Source: JALXCH01 sp964495805
Lineage (GTDB): Bacteria; Calditrichota; Calditrichia; RBG-13-44-9
Direction of reading: 5' to 3'
Assembly: GCA_964495805.1 (NCBI GenBank)
Contig: CAZBWV010000018.1
Coordinates: 1 to 35,156 of the forward strand
Length of the DNA stretch: 35,156 bases
Shown here: positions 22,866-31,430 of the stretch, in pieces
Layout: each line of letters starts with the position of its first letter
Numbering within the stretch: position 1 is the first letter of the stretch
Notes under the pieces: model-generated
What the model saw: only the letters and a program-made list of their open reading frames with translations
Told to the model about the DNA's origin: nothing
Database searches by the model: none
Program-made: the position numbers and the translations under genes

Positions 22866-24683
22866 ATGAGTATCCTTAGTCGAAGACATCTGGATGAATG
22901 GGAAGAGCAAAACTCTGATTCGGTGGTGATTACTCGTGAGGAATTGTTGAAAAGGCTTTCCGGTTCCTCAGAATCTGCCAGCGGGAACGGTGAGTTTAAG
23001 TCTGAGAAAATCCGAAATGACTTCTCACAAAATTTACCTTTTGTCAAGAAACTGACCGCCAAAACCATCCTGGCAATGGACATTACCACTGATAAGTTAC
23101 ATTATTTGATTGTAAAACGGAGTGGCGATAGAATTGAGGTAAAACGCTGGGGAAGCGAAGATTTAACCAGTGAGGAGACCGATCGTTATCGTTCCATCGA
23201 AATGGCACTGAAATACATCAAATCCCAGTATTACCGCGCCGGGATGGATGTATATGTTTCTTTCTTTTCGCCCGATATCAACGTCCGACAGGTAGTGGTA
23301 CCCAGACTAAAATCTGCTGAAATCAAGAAGGCCATTTTATATAAAAATAAGTCGGATATTCCCAATTTTACTGATGATGTGTGGTGGGATTACCAGATTC
23401 TGGAAACTTTTCGAGAGAATGAGATGGAGAAAGTTCGGGCGCTGGTGGCGGTGATCCCCTACGAAGTGGTGGATATCCACATGGACCTGCTTACCAAGTC
23501 CGGTTTTAAACCCAGCATATTGTTGCCCCGTCCGTTCGCTTTGCATTCAATCTACCAATATATGGTGACTGAACCATTGAACGATGTCCTGGTCGATATA
23601 GGTAGTGATGTAACCCAGATTTGTTTCTTTGTGGATGGAAAATTGCGCTTTGTGCGAAATTTTGCCATCGGAATGAATAATCTGGAAGTGGCTATTAAAA
23701 ACGGCAATGGAAACGGAAAACTTAAAATCAATGAGACACTCCATAGCGACACTGAACAGGAAAAACCCGAAATGGGAGCGGAGAATTTGCGGGAACGCTT
23801 ACTGAAAAGGGTAGAATCCCTCAAATCCAGACAAAATCCGCTTCTGCAGGTACTTTTAGGGGAAATTTTGCGTTCTCTGGAGTTCTTTCGGGGACCTAAA
23901 GATGAATATCCTATCAACCATGTATTTGTATCCGGTTCAGGATTAAAGCTGGATGCAATTTTTACTTACCTGAAACAGAGGCTGAACTACCCTGTTCGGG
24001 TGTTTGCCCCCCGTCTTTCCTCCCGGATGAGCTCCTGGGGGGAATATGGGGAATTTACCAGCGCCCTCGGCCTGGCGCTTTATTCCGGTAAGAAGATGAA
24101 CATGATCCCCTCGGAATTCCGGAGTCGTGAACTCTTCAAAAATTTAAATATCTTACTGACTTTAATTATTCTGATGGGGGGGATTGGCGCAGGATTTGAG
24201 AGTTATCGGCTTCATCAGAAGTTGAATCAGTTAAATCAGCGCCATCAATTACTTCAGCAAAAGTACAACGAGTTGAACCCGACCGAACGAATTTACCAGG
24301 AATTTTTGAAAAAAATTGCTTCGCTGGAAAAACAGAAGGCCCATCTGCTTGCTCCCGTGAAATATGAACCCCGTTTGCTGGAAGTTATGAAAATTTTTAG
24401 CAACGAAGTACCCGGGGATATTCGGTTGACCTCCCTGGGGGTGTTCCGATATCAGCCACCCAAACGACACCGGAAGGGAGCAAAAGATGAAACAGCAAAT
24501 TATGATTACCGGGTGAATTTTACTGGTGTGATCCGGGGTGATTTTATTATGGGAGATGTAATTCTGATTAATTTTCTCAATCGTTTAAACGAGCTGAACT
24601 ATTTCAAAAAAATCAAAATTGTGGAAAAGCGAAAAGATCCGGACAAACAAATATTTGAATTTGAAGCGGAAGCATATCTTTAA
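22866..24683 (+). CDS. PilM-PilN fusion protein (GspL-like)
   Basis: The product has ~605 residues. Residues ~55-420 are an actin-like PilM domain: LAMDITTDKLHYLIVKRSG, a KSAEIKKAILYKNKSDIP segment, VLVDIGSDVTQICFFVDGKLRFVRNFAIG and HVFVSGSGLKLDAIFTYL. A membrane helix follows (NILLTLIILMGGIGAGF), then a coiled-coil and a PilN-like periplasmic domain (LEVMKIFSNEVPGDIRLTSLGV). Joining PilM and PilN resembles GspL of type II secretion. The first ~50 residues are a charged extension. I prefer ATG at 22866; TTG at 22809 lies further upstream with no Shine-Dalgarno sequence. It links the cytosolic ATPase to the periplasmic alignment complex. Confidence 0.85.
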   Translation: MSILSRRHLDEWEEQNSDSVVITREELLKRLSGSSESASGNGEFKSEKIRNDFSQNLPFVKKLTAKTILAMDITTDKLHYLIVKRSGDRIEVKRWGSEDLTSEETDRYRSIEMALKYIKSQYYRAGMDVYVSFFSPDINVRQVVVPRLKSAEIKKAILYKNKSDIPNFTDDVWWDYQILETFRENEMEKVRALVAVIPYEVVDIHMDLLTKSGFKPSILLPRPFALHSIYQYMVTEPLNDVLVDIGSDVTQICFFVDGKLRFVRNFAIGMNNLEVAIKNGNGNGKLKINETLHSDTEQEKPEMGAENLRERLLKRVESLKSRQNPLLQVLLGEILRSLEFFRGPKDEYPINHVFVSGSGLKLDAIFTYLKQRLNYPVRVFAPRLSSRMSSWGEYGEFTSALGLALYSGKKMNMIPSEFRSRELFKNLNILLTLIILMGGIGAGFESYRLHQKLNQLNQRHQLLQQKYNELNPTERIYQEFLKKIASLEKQKAHLLAPVKYEPRLLEVMKIFSNEVPGDIRLTSLGVFRYQPPKRHRKGAKDETANYDYRVNFTGVIRGDFIMGDVILINFLNRLNELNYFKKIKIVEKRKDPDKQIFEFEAEAYL

Positions 24684-24698
24684 AAAGGGAACGGCACT

Positions 24699-25241
24699 GT
24701 GAAAGCACAACGTATTTTTCTGATTTTAATCATTGTTCTGGTGGTGTTTTCGGTGGGATGGTTTATGCTGGTTTATCAGCCCTTGCAGCTGGAGATTAAA
24801 GCCAAGCATCGGCAACTAACCCAGTTGAGCCAAAAAATTCACAATGCCCAGAATGCCAATATTAATTTAAAGAATGTGGAAAAGCGGGCGGAAAATGCCC
24901 AAAAAGAGCTGGAAGAAATCCGGCAGAAATTTGTGAATCGGGATGATTTGTCCCGGGTTACCAAACAGCTTCAGCAGCTGGCGATAAGGTACAATGTGGA
25001 AATTACCGATTTCTCACCGGTATTGGATTCATATTTTGATGATTCAGGTAACGAAAGTATTAAACCACTTCCTATTGTACTCACGGTAATCGGTCGCTAT
25101 CTGGAAATTGGCCGTTTTATCGAGAATATGAAATCGTTGAATTTTTATCTGACACCTCAGGAATTTTTAATTGAGAAAATCGATCCGGAAAATAACGATC
25201 TGGAAGCTACCATTACCTGTAATCTGTACACCTGGAAATGA
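24699..25241 (+). CDS. pilO: PilO-like (GspM-like) alignment protein
   Basis: The product has 180 residues. A single N-terminal membrane helix (FLILIIVLVVFSVGWFMLVY) is followed by a coiled-coil (ELEEIRQKFVNRDDLSRVTKQL) and a small ferredoxin-like domain that ends in VTIT-type strands: PIVLTVIGRYLEIGRFIENM. This is the PilO layout. The start is GTG at 24699, after AAAGGGA. It lies 15 bases after the PilM-PilN gene and is expected to pair with the PilN part in the periplasm. Confidence 0.85.
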   Translation: MKAQRIFLILIIVLVVFSVGWFMLVYQPLQLEIKAKHRQLTQLSQKIHNAQNANINLKNVEKRAENAQKELEEIRQKFVNRDDLSRVTKQLQQLAIRYNVEITDFSPVLDSYFDDSGNESIKPLPIVLTVIGRYLEIGRFIENMKSLNFYLTPQEFLIEKIDPENNDLEATITCNLYTWK

Positions 25242-25252
25242 TGAGGGGGAAG

Positions 25253-25696
25253 ATGTCCAATTTAACCAAAAGTCAAAAACGGTTGTTAATTTTACTGGTT
25301 CTGGTGTTGGCTTATGCTGTGTTTGAAATTAGCAGGAATTGGGATACATATATGGGATTTTATAAAGGCAAACGTGTTTCCGTACAGAAACACAATAAGA
25401 ATAGTCCGGCTAACCAACCAGTTAAAATTCAGAAGGTCGAATATACCAAAGGGTGGAATCACGATCCGTTTTACGTCGCGGTGAAAGCCCCTCCCAGAAA
25501 GAAAGTCGTACGGCGCCGGACAATCACCTTCCACCTGAAAGCAATTAGTTTTGCCGGCGATAATTCCATCGCTATGATTAATAGCCGCATATTAAAAGTC
25601 GGAGATGTTATTAACGGGTATCGGTTGGTTTCCATTCAACCTAAACGCGTTGTGCTTCAGAAAGGTACTGATAAAAAAATTTTAACATTGAAATAA
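25253..25696 (+). CDS. PilP/GspC-like periplasmic protein
   Basis: The product has ~147 residues. After a basic start a membrane helix runs from ~10-28 (LLILLVLVLAYAVFEIS), then a long linker and a C-terminal HR-like domain: LKAISFAGDNSIAMINSRILKVGDVINGYRLVSIQPKRVVLQ. This alternating pattern, ending 'VGD.I.GY.L..I....V.L', is that of PilP and GspC, which join the inner-membrane complex to the secretin. The start at 25253 has AGGGGGA immediately upstream; ATGs at 25238 and 25241 are in or close to the PilO stop. Assigned by domain pattern and position, not by strong similarity. Confidence 0.78.
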   Translation: MSNLTKSQKRLLILLVLVLAYAVFEISRNWDTYMGFYKGKRVSVQKHNKNSPANQPVKIQKVEYTKGWNHDPFYVAVKAPPRKKVVRRRTITFHLKAISFAGDNSIAMINSRILKVGDVINGYRLVSIQPKRVVLQKGTDKKILTLK

Positions 25697-25711
25697 AGCA
25701 AGGGGTCCGGA

Positions 25712-27007
25712 ATGCTAAAGTTGTGGAAAATTATTTTGCTGAGTTTATTGATTGTTGCCGGAACATCTGCGCAGGAAGCAGAAATTGCTCAGAAACTGGA
25801 GAAGAAAATTAGTGCGAATTTTGTGCGGACTTCCATTACCGATGTGTTGCGGCTTTTGGCTTCTCAGAACAACCTGAACATGGTGGTCGGTTCCGGGGTG
25901 AGGGGACTGGTGACGATTCAGTTAAATAATGTTGCGCTGGAAGATGCGCTTTCCATTATCCTGAAATCCCATGGGTATCATTTTGTTGTCCAGAATGGCA
26001 TTTTGCTGGTAAAACCTTTTTCCGAGAGCGTGAACGGGGAACTGGAAAGTCGAGTGTTTCATCTGAAGTATCTGGATGGGTATCAGGTACTTTCCACCCT
26101 GACGCCATTGCTTTCGGATAAAGGGAAAATTGAGCCTCTGGTATCCGAAAAGATGAAAGATGCCAATCAGAACCGTTCGGATATGCTGCTGGTAACCGAT
26201 GTGTGGGAAAATTTACGGCAAATTGAAAAGGTGATTGCCCAGCTGGATAAAAAACCGGAACAACTGGTCATTGAGGTGAAATTGGTGGAAACCTTGCTGG
26301 GGGGAGAACGTCAGGTTGGGTTTAACTGGCCCAAGAAGATTACTGCAACCATGACCGGTGGTGAAGTCTCTGCACCCATCACCAAAACCACCAGCGGTGC
26401 GCAGCAACAAAGACGGTTATCGGGCTGGTACCAATTTCCCGAAGTAAATCCCAATCTCACTCTGGGGGTGCTTACCGTGGATGAACTTCAGGCCACACTG
26501 TCTTTGCTGGCACAGGATAACAACAGTCGATTGGTCTCCTCCCCCAAAATTGCCACATTGAACAATCATAAAGCGGTGATTGATGTGGGAACCACCATTC
26601 CGGTACCTCAGGTCTCTCGCGGGGTCGGAGGCGATTTGATTTCTTATCAGGAAAAACAGGTCAGCATGAAATTGGAAGTCATTCCCCGTATTAATGAAGG
26701 CAATGTTATAACTTTGACTGTTCATCCGCTGCTGGAGGAAATAATTGGCTATACCGGCCCGGCAGATTATCCTCAGCCAATTACCTCGCGACGGGAAGTC
26801 ACCACCAATGTCACTGTAAAAGAAGGAGAGAGCATAGCCATTGGAGGGTTGATAAAAGAGAGCAAAAAGAAAATTGTCGATAAAATCTGGCTACTGGGAG
26901 ACATTCCCTTGCTGGGTTATTTCTTTCGACATACCACTACCAAAACGGAAAAATCCGATTTGTTAATTTTTATTACCCCAAAGATTTTGCACGATAACAA
27001 CGAATAA
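25712..27007 (+). CDS. pilQ: Secretin of the pilus (PilQ/GspD-like), short form
   Basis: The product has 431 residues, short for PilQ (~700). A signal peptide (residues 1-20, ending TSAQ) is followed by an STN/N0-type domain (SITDVLRLLASQNNLNMVV, NVALEDALSIILKSHGY), an N1-type domain (VFHLKYLDGYQVLSTLTPLL, DVWENLRQIEKVIAQLD) and the secretin beta-barrel (QLVIEVKLVETLL, LSLLAQDNNSRLVSSPKIATLNN, the VKEGESIAIGGLIKESKKK and WLLGDIPLLGYFFRH motifs). The N-terminal AMIN domains of typical PilQ are missing, so anchoring to peptidoglycan must come from another protein. It forms the outer-membrane pore. Confidence 0.93.
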   Translation: MLKLWKIILLSLLIVAGTSAQEAEIAQKLEKKISANFVRTSITDVLRLLASQNNLNMVVGSGVRGLVTIQLNNVALEDALSIILKSHGYHFVVQNGILLVKPFSESVNGELESRVFHLKYLDGYQVLSTLTPLLSDKGKIEPLVSEKMKDANQNRSDMLLVTDVWENLRQIEKVIAQLDKKPEQLVIEVKLVETLLGGERQVGFNWPKKITATMTGGEVSAPITKTTSGAQQQRRLSGWYQFPEVNPNLTLGVLTVDELQATLSLLAQDNNSRLVSSPKIATLNNHKAVIDVGTTIPVPQVSRGVGGDLISYQEKQVSMKLEVIPRINEGNVITLTVHPLLEEIIGYTGPADYPQPITSRREVTTNVTVKEGESIAIGGLIKESKKKIVDKIWLLGDIPLLGYFFRHTTTKTEKSDLLIFITPKILHDNNE

Positions 27008-27022
27008 AGGTAACCGAAAGCG

Positions 27023-28054
27023 ATGAAGTCAGATATAATCCGGGACATACTCGATTTTGCTGTACAGAACAATGCTTCGGATGTGCATTTTAGCAGTAAT
27101 GCCCAGCCAGTGCTGCGCATAATGGGAGAGATTAAGAAGGTGGATATTGAACCGCTTCCTCACAACGTATTATACGAGCACTTAATGATGTTGCTAAACG
27201 AGGAGCAACGCCGCCGGTTCAAGGAAAATCACGAAGTGGACCTGGCTATTACCGTCGAGGATCTGGCTCGATTTCGGATCAACATTTTTGAACATGTGGA
27301 TGGTATTGCAGGAGCGTTCCGGATTTTTCCTCCACGAATTCGTTCGCTGGATGAACTGAACATGCCTCTGGTACTGAAAAAATTAATCCAGCATAAGAAA
27401 GGGATTATTCTGGTGACCGGACCGGCCGGAAGCGGAAAATCCACCACATTAGCAGCCATGTTACACGAGATAAATATGAGCCGACGGGAGCACATTATTA
27501 CCATCGAGGATCCCATCGAGTATTTGCATACACCGCAGGAGAGTGTGATCCATCAGCGAGAAATCGGATTGCATACCCGCAGTTTTGCCACCGCATTAAT
27601 TAACGCACTGCGCGAAGACCCGGATATCATTCTGGTGGGAGAGATGCGCGATCGGGAAACCATTGAATATGCGCTACGGGCTGCGGAAACGGGACAGCTG
27701 GTACTCAGTACGCTTCACACCAATACGGCAGCAGAGAGTATCGATCGGGTGGTGGATGTCTTTCCCGCTGAACAGCATCAACAAATTCGGGTGATTCTGG
27801 CCAATACTCTGGTGGGAATAATTTCTCAAAGGCTGCTTCCCATGGCCTTTAAGAAAGATCGGATTGCACTTATGGAAGTGCTGGTTGCCACTCCCGCCGT
27901 GCGCAACTTGGTTCGCGAAGGGAAATCCTATCAGATTCCCTCGGCAATTCAAACCGGCGTGGAATTTGGCATGCAAACGTTTGAACGGGCATTCGAACGC
28001 CTTCGTCAAAACAATTTGATTTCGCCCCAATTAAAATTAAGCAATTTTGTATAA
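27023..28054 (+). CDS. pilT: Pilus retraction ATPase PilT
   Basis: The product has 343 residues, standard for PilT. The N-terminal domain has NNASDVHFSSNAQPVLRIMGEI; Walker A is GPAGSGKSTT (from 133), the Asp box TIEDPIEYLH, Walker B PDIILVGEMRD and His box STLHTNTAAESIDRVVDVFP. The C-terminal PilT signature VRNLVREGKSYQIPSAIQTG is present. PilT disassembles the pilus at the inner-membrane platform. Its presence argues for a retractile type IV pilus and against a pure type II secretion system, which does not need it. The gene lies 15 bases after the secretin gene. Confidence 0.95.
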   Translation: MKSDIIRDILDFAVQNNASDVHFSSNAQPVLRIMGEIKKVDIEPLPHNVLYEHLMMLLNEEQRRRFKENHEVDLAITVEDLARFRINIFEHVDGIAGAFRIFPPRIRSLDELNMPLVLKKLIQHKKGIILVTGPAGSGKSTTLAAMLHEINMSRREHIITIEDPIEYLHTPQESVIHQREIGLHTRSFATALINALREDPDIILVGEMRDRETIEYALRAAETGQLVLSTLHTNTAAESIDRVVDVFPAEQHQQIRVILANTLVGIISQRLLPMAFKKDRIALMEVLVATPAVRNLVREGKSYQIPSAIQTGVEFGMQTFERAFERLRQNNLISPQLKLSNFV

Positions 28055-28068
28055 GAGAAGGAGGAACT

Positions 28069-29493
28069 GTGAGAAAGTTATCAGGAATCTGGGGATTGAT
28101 TTTAATTGTGCTTGTTCTCTCCTGTTCGGATACAACCAAAACCAATCCGGATGAGGCAACATTAAAAGGCACGGTTTACGGGCTAACCACCAACAATAAT
28201 TTAATTGCCTTATCCGATGCACTGGTAAATGTGGCTAATTACCATGCTCAGGCACGTACAGATGGCCAGGGAAAATACGAAATTCAGGTTGAACTACCAG
28301 CGGATAAAGAGGAAGATTATGTTGAGGTGGAAGCCAGCAAAGCTGGGTATGTCCCCTCCACTACCAACGTAACCATTAAGAAAGGAGAAGTAACCTACAT
28401 CCCGGATTTAACATTAAAAGAGATGGTGAACGACACCAGCGGTAACGATACCACTGTAATCGACACCGGCCGGGTATCCGGAAATGCGGCTCATATCGAA
28501 ATCTTTGGCGATCACGTTCAGCATATTTACGTTCAGGGAGCAGGACTCACTGAGACGGCACGAATTGAATTTTTGGTCACCGATGCGCAGGGTGTTCCGG
28601 TGGATGAAGAACATAAAGTGACGGTACACTTTGCCATCCTGAGCGGTCCCAATGGTGGAGAGTATGTGGACCCGGATACCATGACTACCCATTACGGACG
28701 CGTTTACACGGTATTGAATAGTGGCATTATTGCCGGTCCTGTTCAGTTACGTGCCTGGTTTACCGAACAAGGGCAAACGGTATCCACTATTCCGGTACGC
28801 ATCGCTATTTACGGTGGTTTGCCAGATCCCGCTCACTTTAGTCTGGCGGCGGAAGTGGTCAACATTGCCGGACTTCGCTTTAGTGGCCTTATTGATCGGG
28901 TGACTGCCTTTGTGGGGGATAAATATAGCAATCCGGTAGCACCTGGAACCGTGGTTTATTTTTCCAGTGATTATGGAATAGTGGATGGCAGTGCCGAAAC
29001 CGATGAGATGGGGCGTGCCACTGTTGAATTTATGACGGCTGCTCCCTTTCCGCCTAATCCGCAGGATAGCGCATTTGCACATATCATGGGTTGGACATAT
29101 CAGGATACTTTGCTGGAAAATACCATTACCACACGTACTCGAATTTTATTGACGGACGTTACTGCACCGATTCAGGTGACTCCTTCTTCTTTTACCTACG
29201 ACGAAACCAACACCCCAATTAATTTCACATATGTGGTGCAGGACATCTGGGGACGTCCGCTGGTTCATGATTCCAAGATTCAGGTTTCAGCAACGGATGG
29301 TGATTTGTACGGAGATACCAATATCATTCTGGAGGATACCCAGAAAAGTGGACCCGGAACCACCGAGTTTAGCTTTTCCTGGGCACCGGGCGATAGTTTG
29401 CAGGCACCGCAGGTGTACATTAATATTAAAGTCACCACTCCCGGGCAGGGGAATGGTTACCAGTCGGTGAACATTTTAGGTGTCAAACAATAA
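28069..29493 (+). CDS. Surface lipoprotein with Ig-like domains, last gene of the pilus operon
   Basis: The product has 474 residues. A lipobox (LVLSC, Cys20) marks it as a lipoprotein. Residues ~32-125 look like a carboxypeptidase-regulatory-like beta-sandwich (ATLKGTVYGL, GKYEIQVELP, VEASKAGYVPST). Later regions resemble bacterial Ig-like/invasin-type repeats: YVQGAGLTETARIEFLVTDAQGVPV and ITPFVGDKY-type strands (VTAFVGDKYSNPVAPGTVVYFSSDYG). No catalytic motif is seen. GTG at 28069 has AGGAGG upstream. It lies 14 bases after pilT, so it is in the pilus operon and may help adhesion or pilus biogenesis; that is inferred. Its last ~38 codons and its terminator recur beyond the next gene. Confidence 0.85.
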   Translation: MRKLSGIWGLILIVLVLSCSDTTKTNPDEATLKGTVYGLTTNNNLIALSDALVNVANYHAQARTDGQGKYEIQVELPADKEEDYVEVEASKAGYVPSTTNVTIKKGEVTYIPDLTLKEMVNDTSGNDTTVIDTGRVSGNAAHIEIFGDHVQHIYVQGAGLTETARIEFLVTDAQGVPVDEEHKVTVHFAILSGPNGGEYVDPDTMTTHYGRVYTVLNSGIIAGPVQLRAWFTEQGQTVSTIPVRIAIYGGLPDPAHFSLAAEVVNIAGLRFSGLIDRVTAFVGDKYSNPVAPGTVVYFSSDYGIVDGSAETDEMGRATVEFMTAAPFPPNPQDSAFAHIMGWTYQDTLLENTITTRTRILLTDVTAPIQVTPSSFTYDETNTPINFTYVVQDIWGRPLVHDSKIQVSATDGDLYGDTNIILEDTQKSGPGTTEFSFSWAPGDSLQAPQVYINIKVTTPGQGNGYQSVNILGVKQ

Positions 29494-29566
29494 ACTACCC
29501 CTCCCATCAGAAGCCCACCTCCGCTTCCGAGAAACCCCTGGTATAAATCAGGGGTTTCTCTTTTTT
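29381..29566 (+). repeat. Direct repeat, copy A: lipoprotein gene 3' end plus terminator
   Basis: This ~186-base segment holds the last 113 coding bases of the lipoprotein gene, its stop codon and its terminator. It recurs at 31245-31430. The first 114 bases are identical; the remaining ~72 differ by five substitutions and a one-base indel. Confidence 0.95.
29529..29566 (+). terminator. Rho-independent terminator of the pilus operon
   Basis: A perfect 12-bp stem (GAGAAACCCCTG / CAGGGGTTTCTC) with an eight-base loop is followed by six T residues. Confidence 0.93.
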
Positions 29567-29864
29567 ACTTGTAAATCAATTGTTCTCAACCAGATGAACG
29601 TGAAAAAGAAATAAGCATATTTTTACCACGAATCACGCGAATGAACACAAATGGTCTGGCATATGCTGTGAAGACCGCAGAAACACGAAGGCGCAAAGGA
29701 AAATGGTGTATAAAATTGTTCAATTAAAACTAACGATTTCAAATAATAGCAATAAAAATCATTTTTTCGAAGCTTTCATTGGTATCTTTCAATAGTTTTA
29801 AAAACGGGATATTTCCTTCGTCCGATGAACGCCAGTAAGTGTTTCCGGGAAGAGTGCAAAATAG
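29567..29864. other. Noncoding spacer with degenerate CACGAAT-type repeats
   Basis: No gene is supported here. At 29625-29652 there are three imperfect units related to CACGAAT, and at 29673-29702 a segment of the type CGCAGAAACACGAAGGCGCAAAG. Such degenerate motifs are dispersed in many genomes around mobile single genes. Confidence 0.5.
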
Positions 29865-29893
29865 TTGTAAAAATACATTGTTAGCACTATATT
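29865..29893 (+). promoter_or_regulatory. Promoter of the ATPase gene
   Basis: TTGTAA (29865-29870), 17 bases, TATATT (29888-29893). The spacing is ideal, and a Shine-Dalgarno sequence and start codon follow within 43 bases. The single TTAGCACTA here resembles half a CIRCE site, but no second arm is present. Confidence 0.65.
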
Positions 29894-29935
29894 TACGATA
29901 TAACAGAAACTTTCTATAAAAAGGAGAAAAGTTTC

Positions 29936-31147
29936 GTGTATAACAGAAAAACATACCTCGAGCGACTTTTTCAATGGAAAGATAGGCCGGTGATTAAAAT
30001 CATTACGGGACTTCGCCGCTCCGGAAAGAGTACACTAATCAAACTATTCATCGACTCGTTGCTCCATTCAGGTATTGATGCCAGACGAATTCTTTATATC
30101 AATAAAGAGTCATTGCAGTTTCAACACATTGCCACCTTTGAGGACCTGTACAGAGAAGTAATGTCTGTTTATAAGCAAGTTAAACAAAAACTTTATCTTT
30201 TTGTGGACGAAGTACAGGAAATAGACCATTGGGAAAAGGCTGTGGGGTCTCTACATTCCGAAGATGTTGCTGATATTTACCTGACCGGTTCGAATGCACG
30301 GATTTTTGCCGGAGAACTGGCCACTCTTCTGGGAGGGCGATATATTCCCATTCCTGTTTTACCCTTAACCTATTCGGAATTCCTGATCTTTCGCCAGAAA
30401 GATATGCATGATGAAACTACTTTCAATGAGTTTCTTCGGTTCGGGGGATTGCCAGGAATTCATCATTTACAATGGGAAGACAATATTATTTATGAGTATT
30501 TGAACGCTGTGTACGATACTATCATTTTGAGGGATATTATAAAACGCAATCATATTCGCAATCCTGCTTTTCTTGAAAAAATTATTCAGTTTATTTTTGA
30601 TAATATTGCTCACATATTTTCGGCCAAACGGGTAGTGGATTTTCTGAAACGAGAACACCGTCCGACCAATGTGGAAACAGTTTACAATTACATACGATAT
30701 CTCTCCGATGCACACATGATTTACCGTGTGCCAAGGTATGACATTAAGGGGAAACGTCTGCTGGAGGTGCGGGAAAAATATTTTGTAGCCGATATCGGGT
30801 TGCGTCATGCTCTTCTGGGTTTCCGGGCCCGGGATGTCAGTCAAATACTGGAGAATATCGTTTTTATTGAACTAAAGAAAAGGGGATATCGTATTTATGT
30901 AGGACAATTTGATGACTTAGAAGTGGATTTTATTGTAGAAAAAGATCAACAAAAAGCTTATTTGCAGATTGTTTATTTGCTGGCGACCGAAGAAACCATC
31001 CAGAGGGAATTTGGCCCGTTGAGTAGGATTAAAGACAATTATCCCAAATATATCCTTTCTATGGATAAACATTTCCCACCCGATCGTCAAGGAATTCGGC
31101 AATTAAATATCATTGATTTTTTGTTGTCGGAAGAATTTCTTATGTAA
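29936..31147 (+). CDS. AAA-family ATPase with DUF4143 domain
   Basis: The product has 403 residues. The AAA_14 N-terminal domain has Walker A GLRRSGKSTL, Walker B LYLFVDEVQEID and the sensor-like YLTGSNARI. LLGGRYIPIPVLPLTYSEFL and FLRFGGLPGI are typical of the family. The C-terminal DUF4143 region contains ENIVFIELKKRGYRIYVGQ and VDFIVEKDQQKAYLQIVYLL, a degenerate PDDEXK-like core. These proteins are widespread, often as isolated genes, and their function is not established. GTG at 29936 follows AAGGAG. The gene has its own promoter and lies between two copies of a 186-base segment, so it appears to be an insertion relative to the pilus operon. Confidence 0.9.
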   Translation: MYNRKTYLERLFQWKDRPVIKIITGLRRSGKSTLIKLFIDSLLHSGIDARRILYINKESLQFQHIATFEDLYREVMSVYKQVKQKLYLFVDEVQEIDHWEKAVGSLHSEDVADIYLTGSNARIFAGELATLLGGRYIPIPVLPLTYSEFLIFRQKDMHDETTFNEFLRFGGLPGIHHLQWEDNIIYEYLNAVYDTIILRDIIKRNHIRNPAFLEKIIQFIFDNIAHIFSAKRVVDFLKREHRPTNVETVYNYIRYLSDAHMIYRVPRYDIKGKRLLEVREKYFVADIGLRHALLGFRARDVSQILENIVFIELKKRGYRIYVGQFDDLEVDFIVEKDQQKAYLQIVYLLATEETIQREFGPLSRIKDNYPKYILSMDKHFPPDRQGIRQLNIIDFLLSEEFLM

Positions 31148-31177
31148 TCCCCGGGAGCAGGACATGGCGATACGGAC

Positions 31178-31357
31178 ATGAGTTTCGGGGATGGGGTAAT
31201 ACTCTATAAAAGGCGAATATTATCTGCCGACTTCGTTTTTCTCCGGGCACCGGGCGATAGTTTGCAGGCACCGCAGGTGTACATTAATATTAAAGTCACC
31301 ACTCCCGGGCAGGGGAATGGTTACCAGTCGGTGAACATTTTAGGTGTCAAACAATAA
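31178..31357 (+). pseudogene. Remnant of a second copy of the surface lipoprotein C-terminus
   Basis: An open frame of 59 codons from ATG at 31178 shares its last 38 codons (GDSLQAPQVY...NILGVKQ and stop) with the lipoprotein gene that ends at 29493. It has no ribosome site and its first ~21 codons do not match the parent. The frame is also that of the ATPase gene, directly after its stop. It is best read as the tail of a lost paralogue or a duplicated gene end. Confidence 0.75.
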
Positions 31358-31430
31358 AACTACCCCTCCCATCAGAAACCCACATCCGCTTCCGAGAAAC
31401 CCCCGGTGTAAATCAGGGGTTCCTCTTTTT
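31245..31430 (+). repeat. Direct repeat, copy B: duplicated 3' end plus terminator
   Basis: This is the second copy of 29381-29566, offset by 1864 bases in the coding part. The match begins abruptly at GGGCACCGGG and ends with the terminator; the sequence upstream is unrelated or very diverged. Together the two copies bracket the ATPase gene. Confidence 0.95.
31394..31430 (+). terminator. Rho-independent terminator after the ATPase gene
   Basis: This is the copy of the pilus-operon terminator. The stem keeps GAG..CCCC pairing with one mismatch gained by substitution, and a run of five T residues follows. It should stop transcripts of the ATPase gene. Confidence 0.75.

Noticed and set aside
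29881..29889. TTAGCACTA before the ATPase gene as a CIRCE site
   Set aside because: Only one arm is present; no GAGTGCTAA-like second arm follows at nine bases, and the site overlaps the -10 by chance.
29568..29935. A CRISPR array or tandem repeat array in the spacer before the ATPase gene
   Set aside because: The CACGAAT-like units are too short, irregular and few to form an array.
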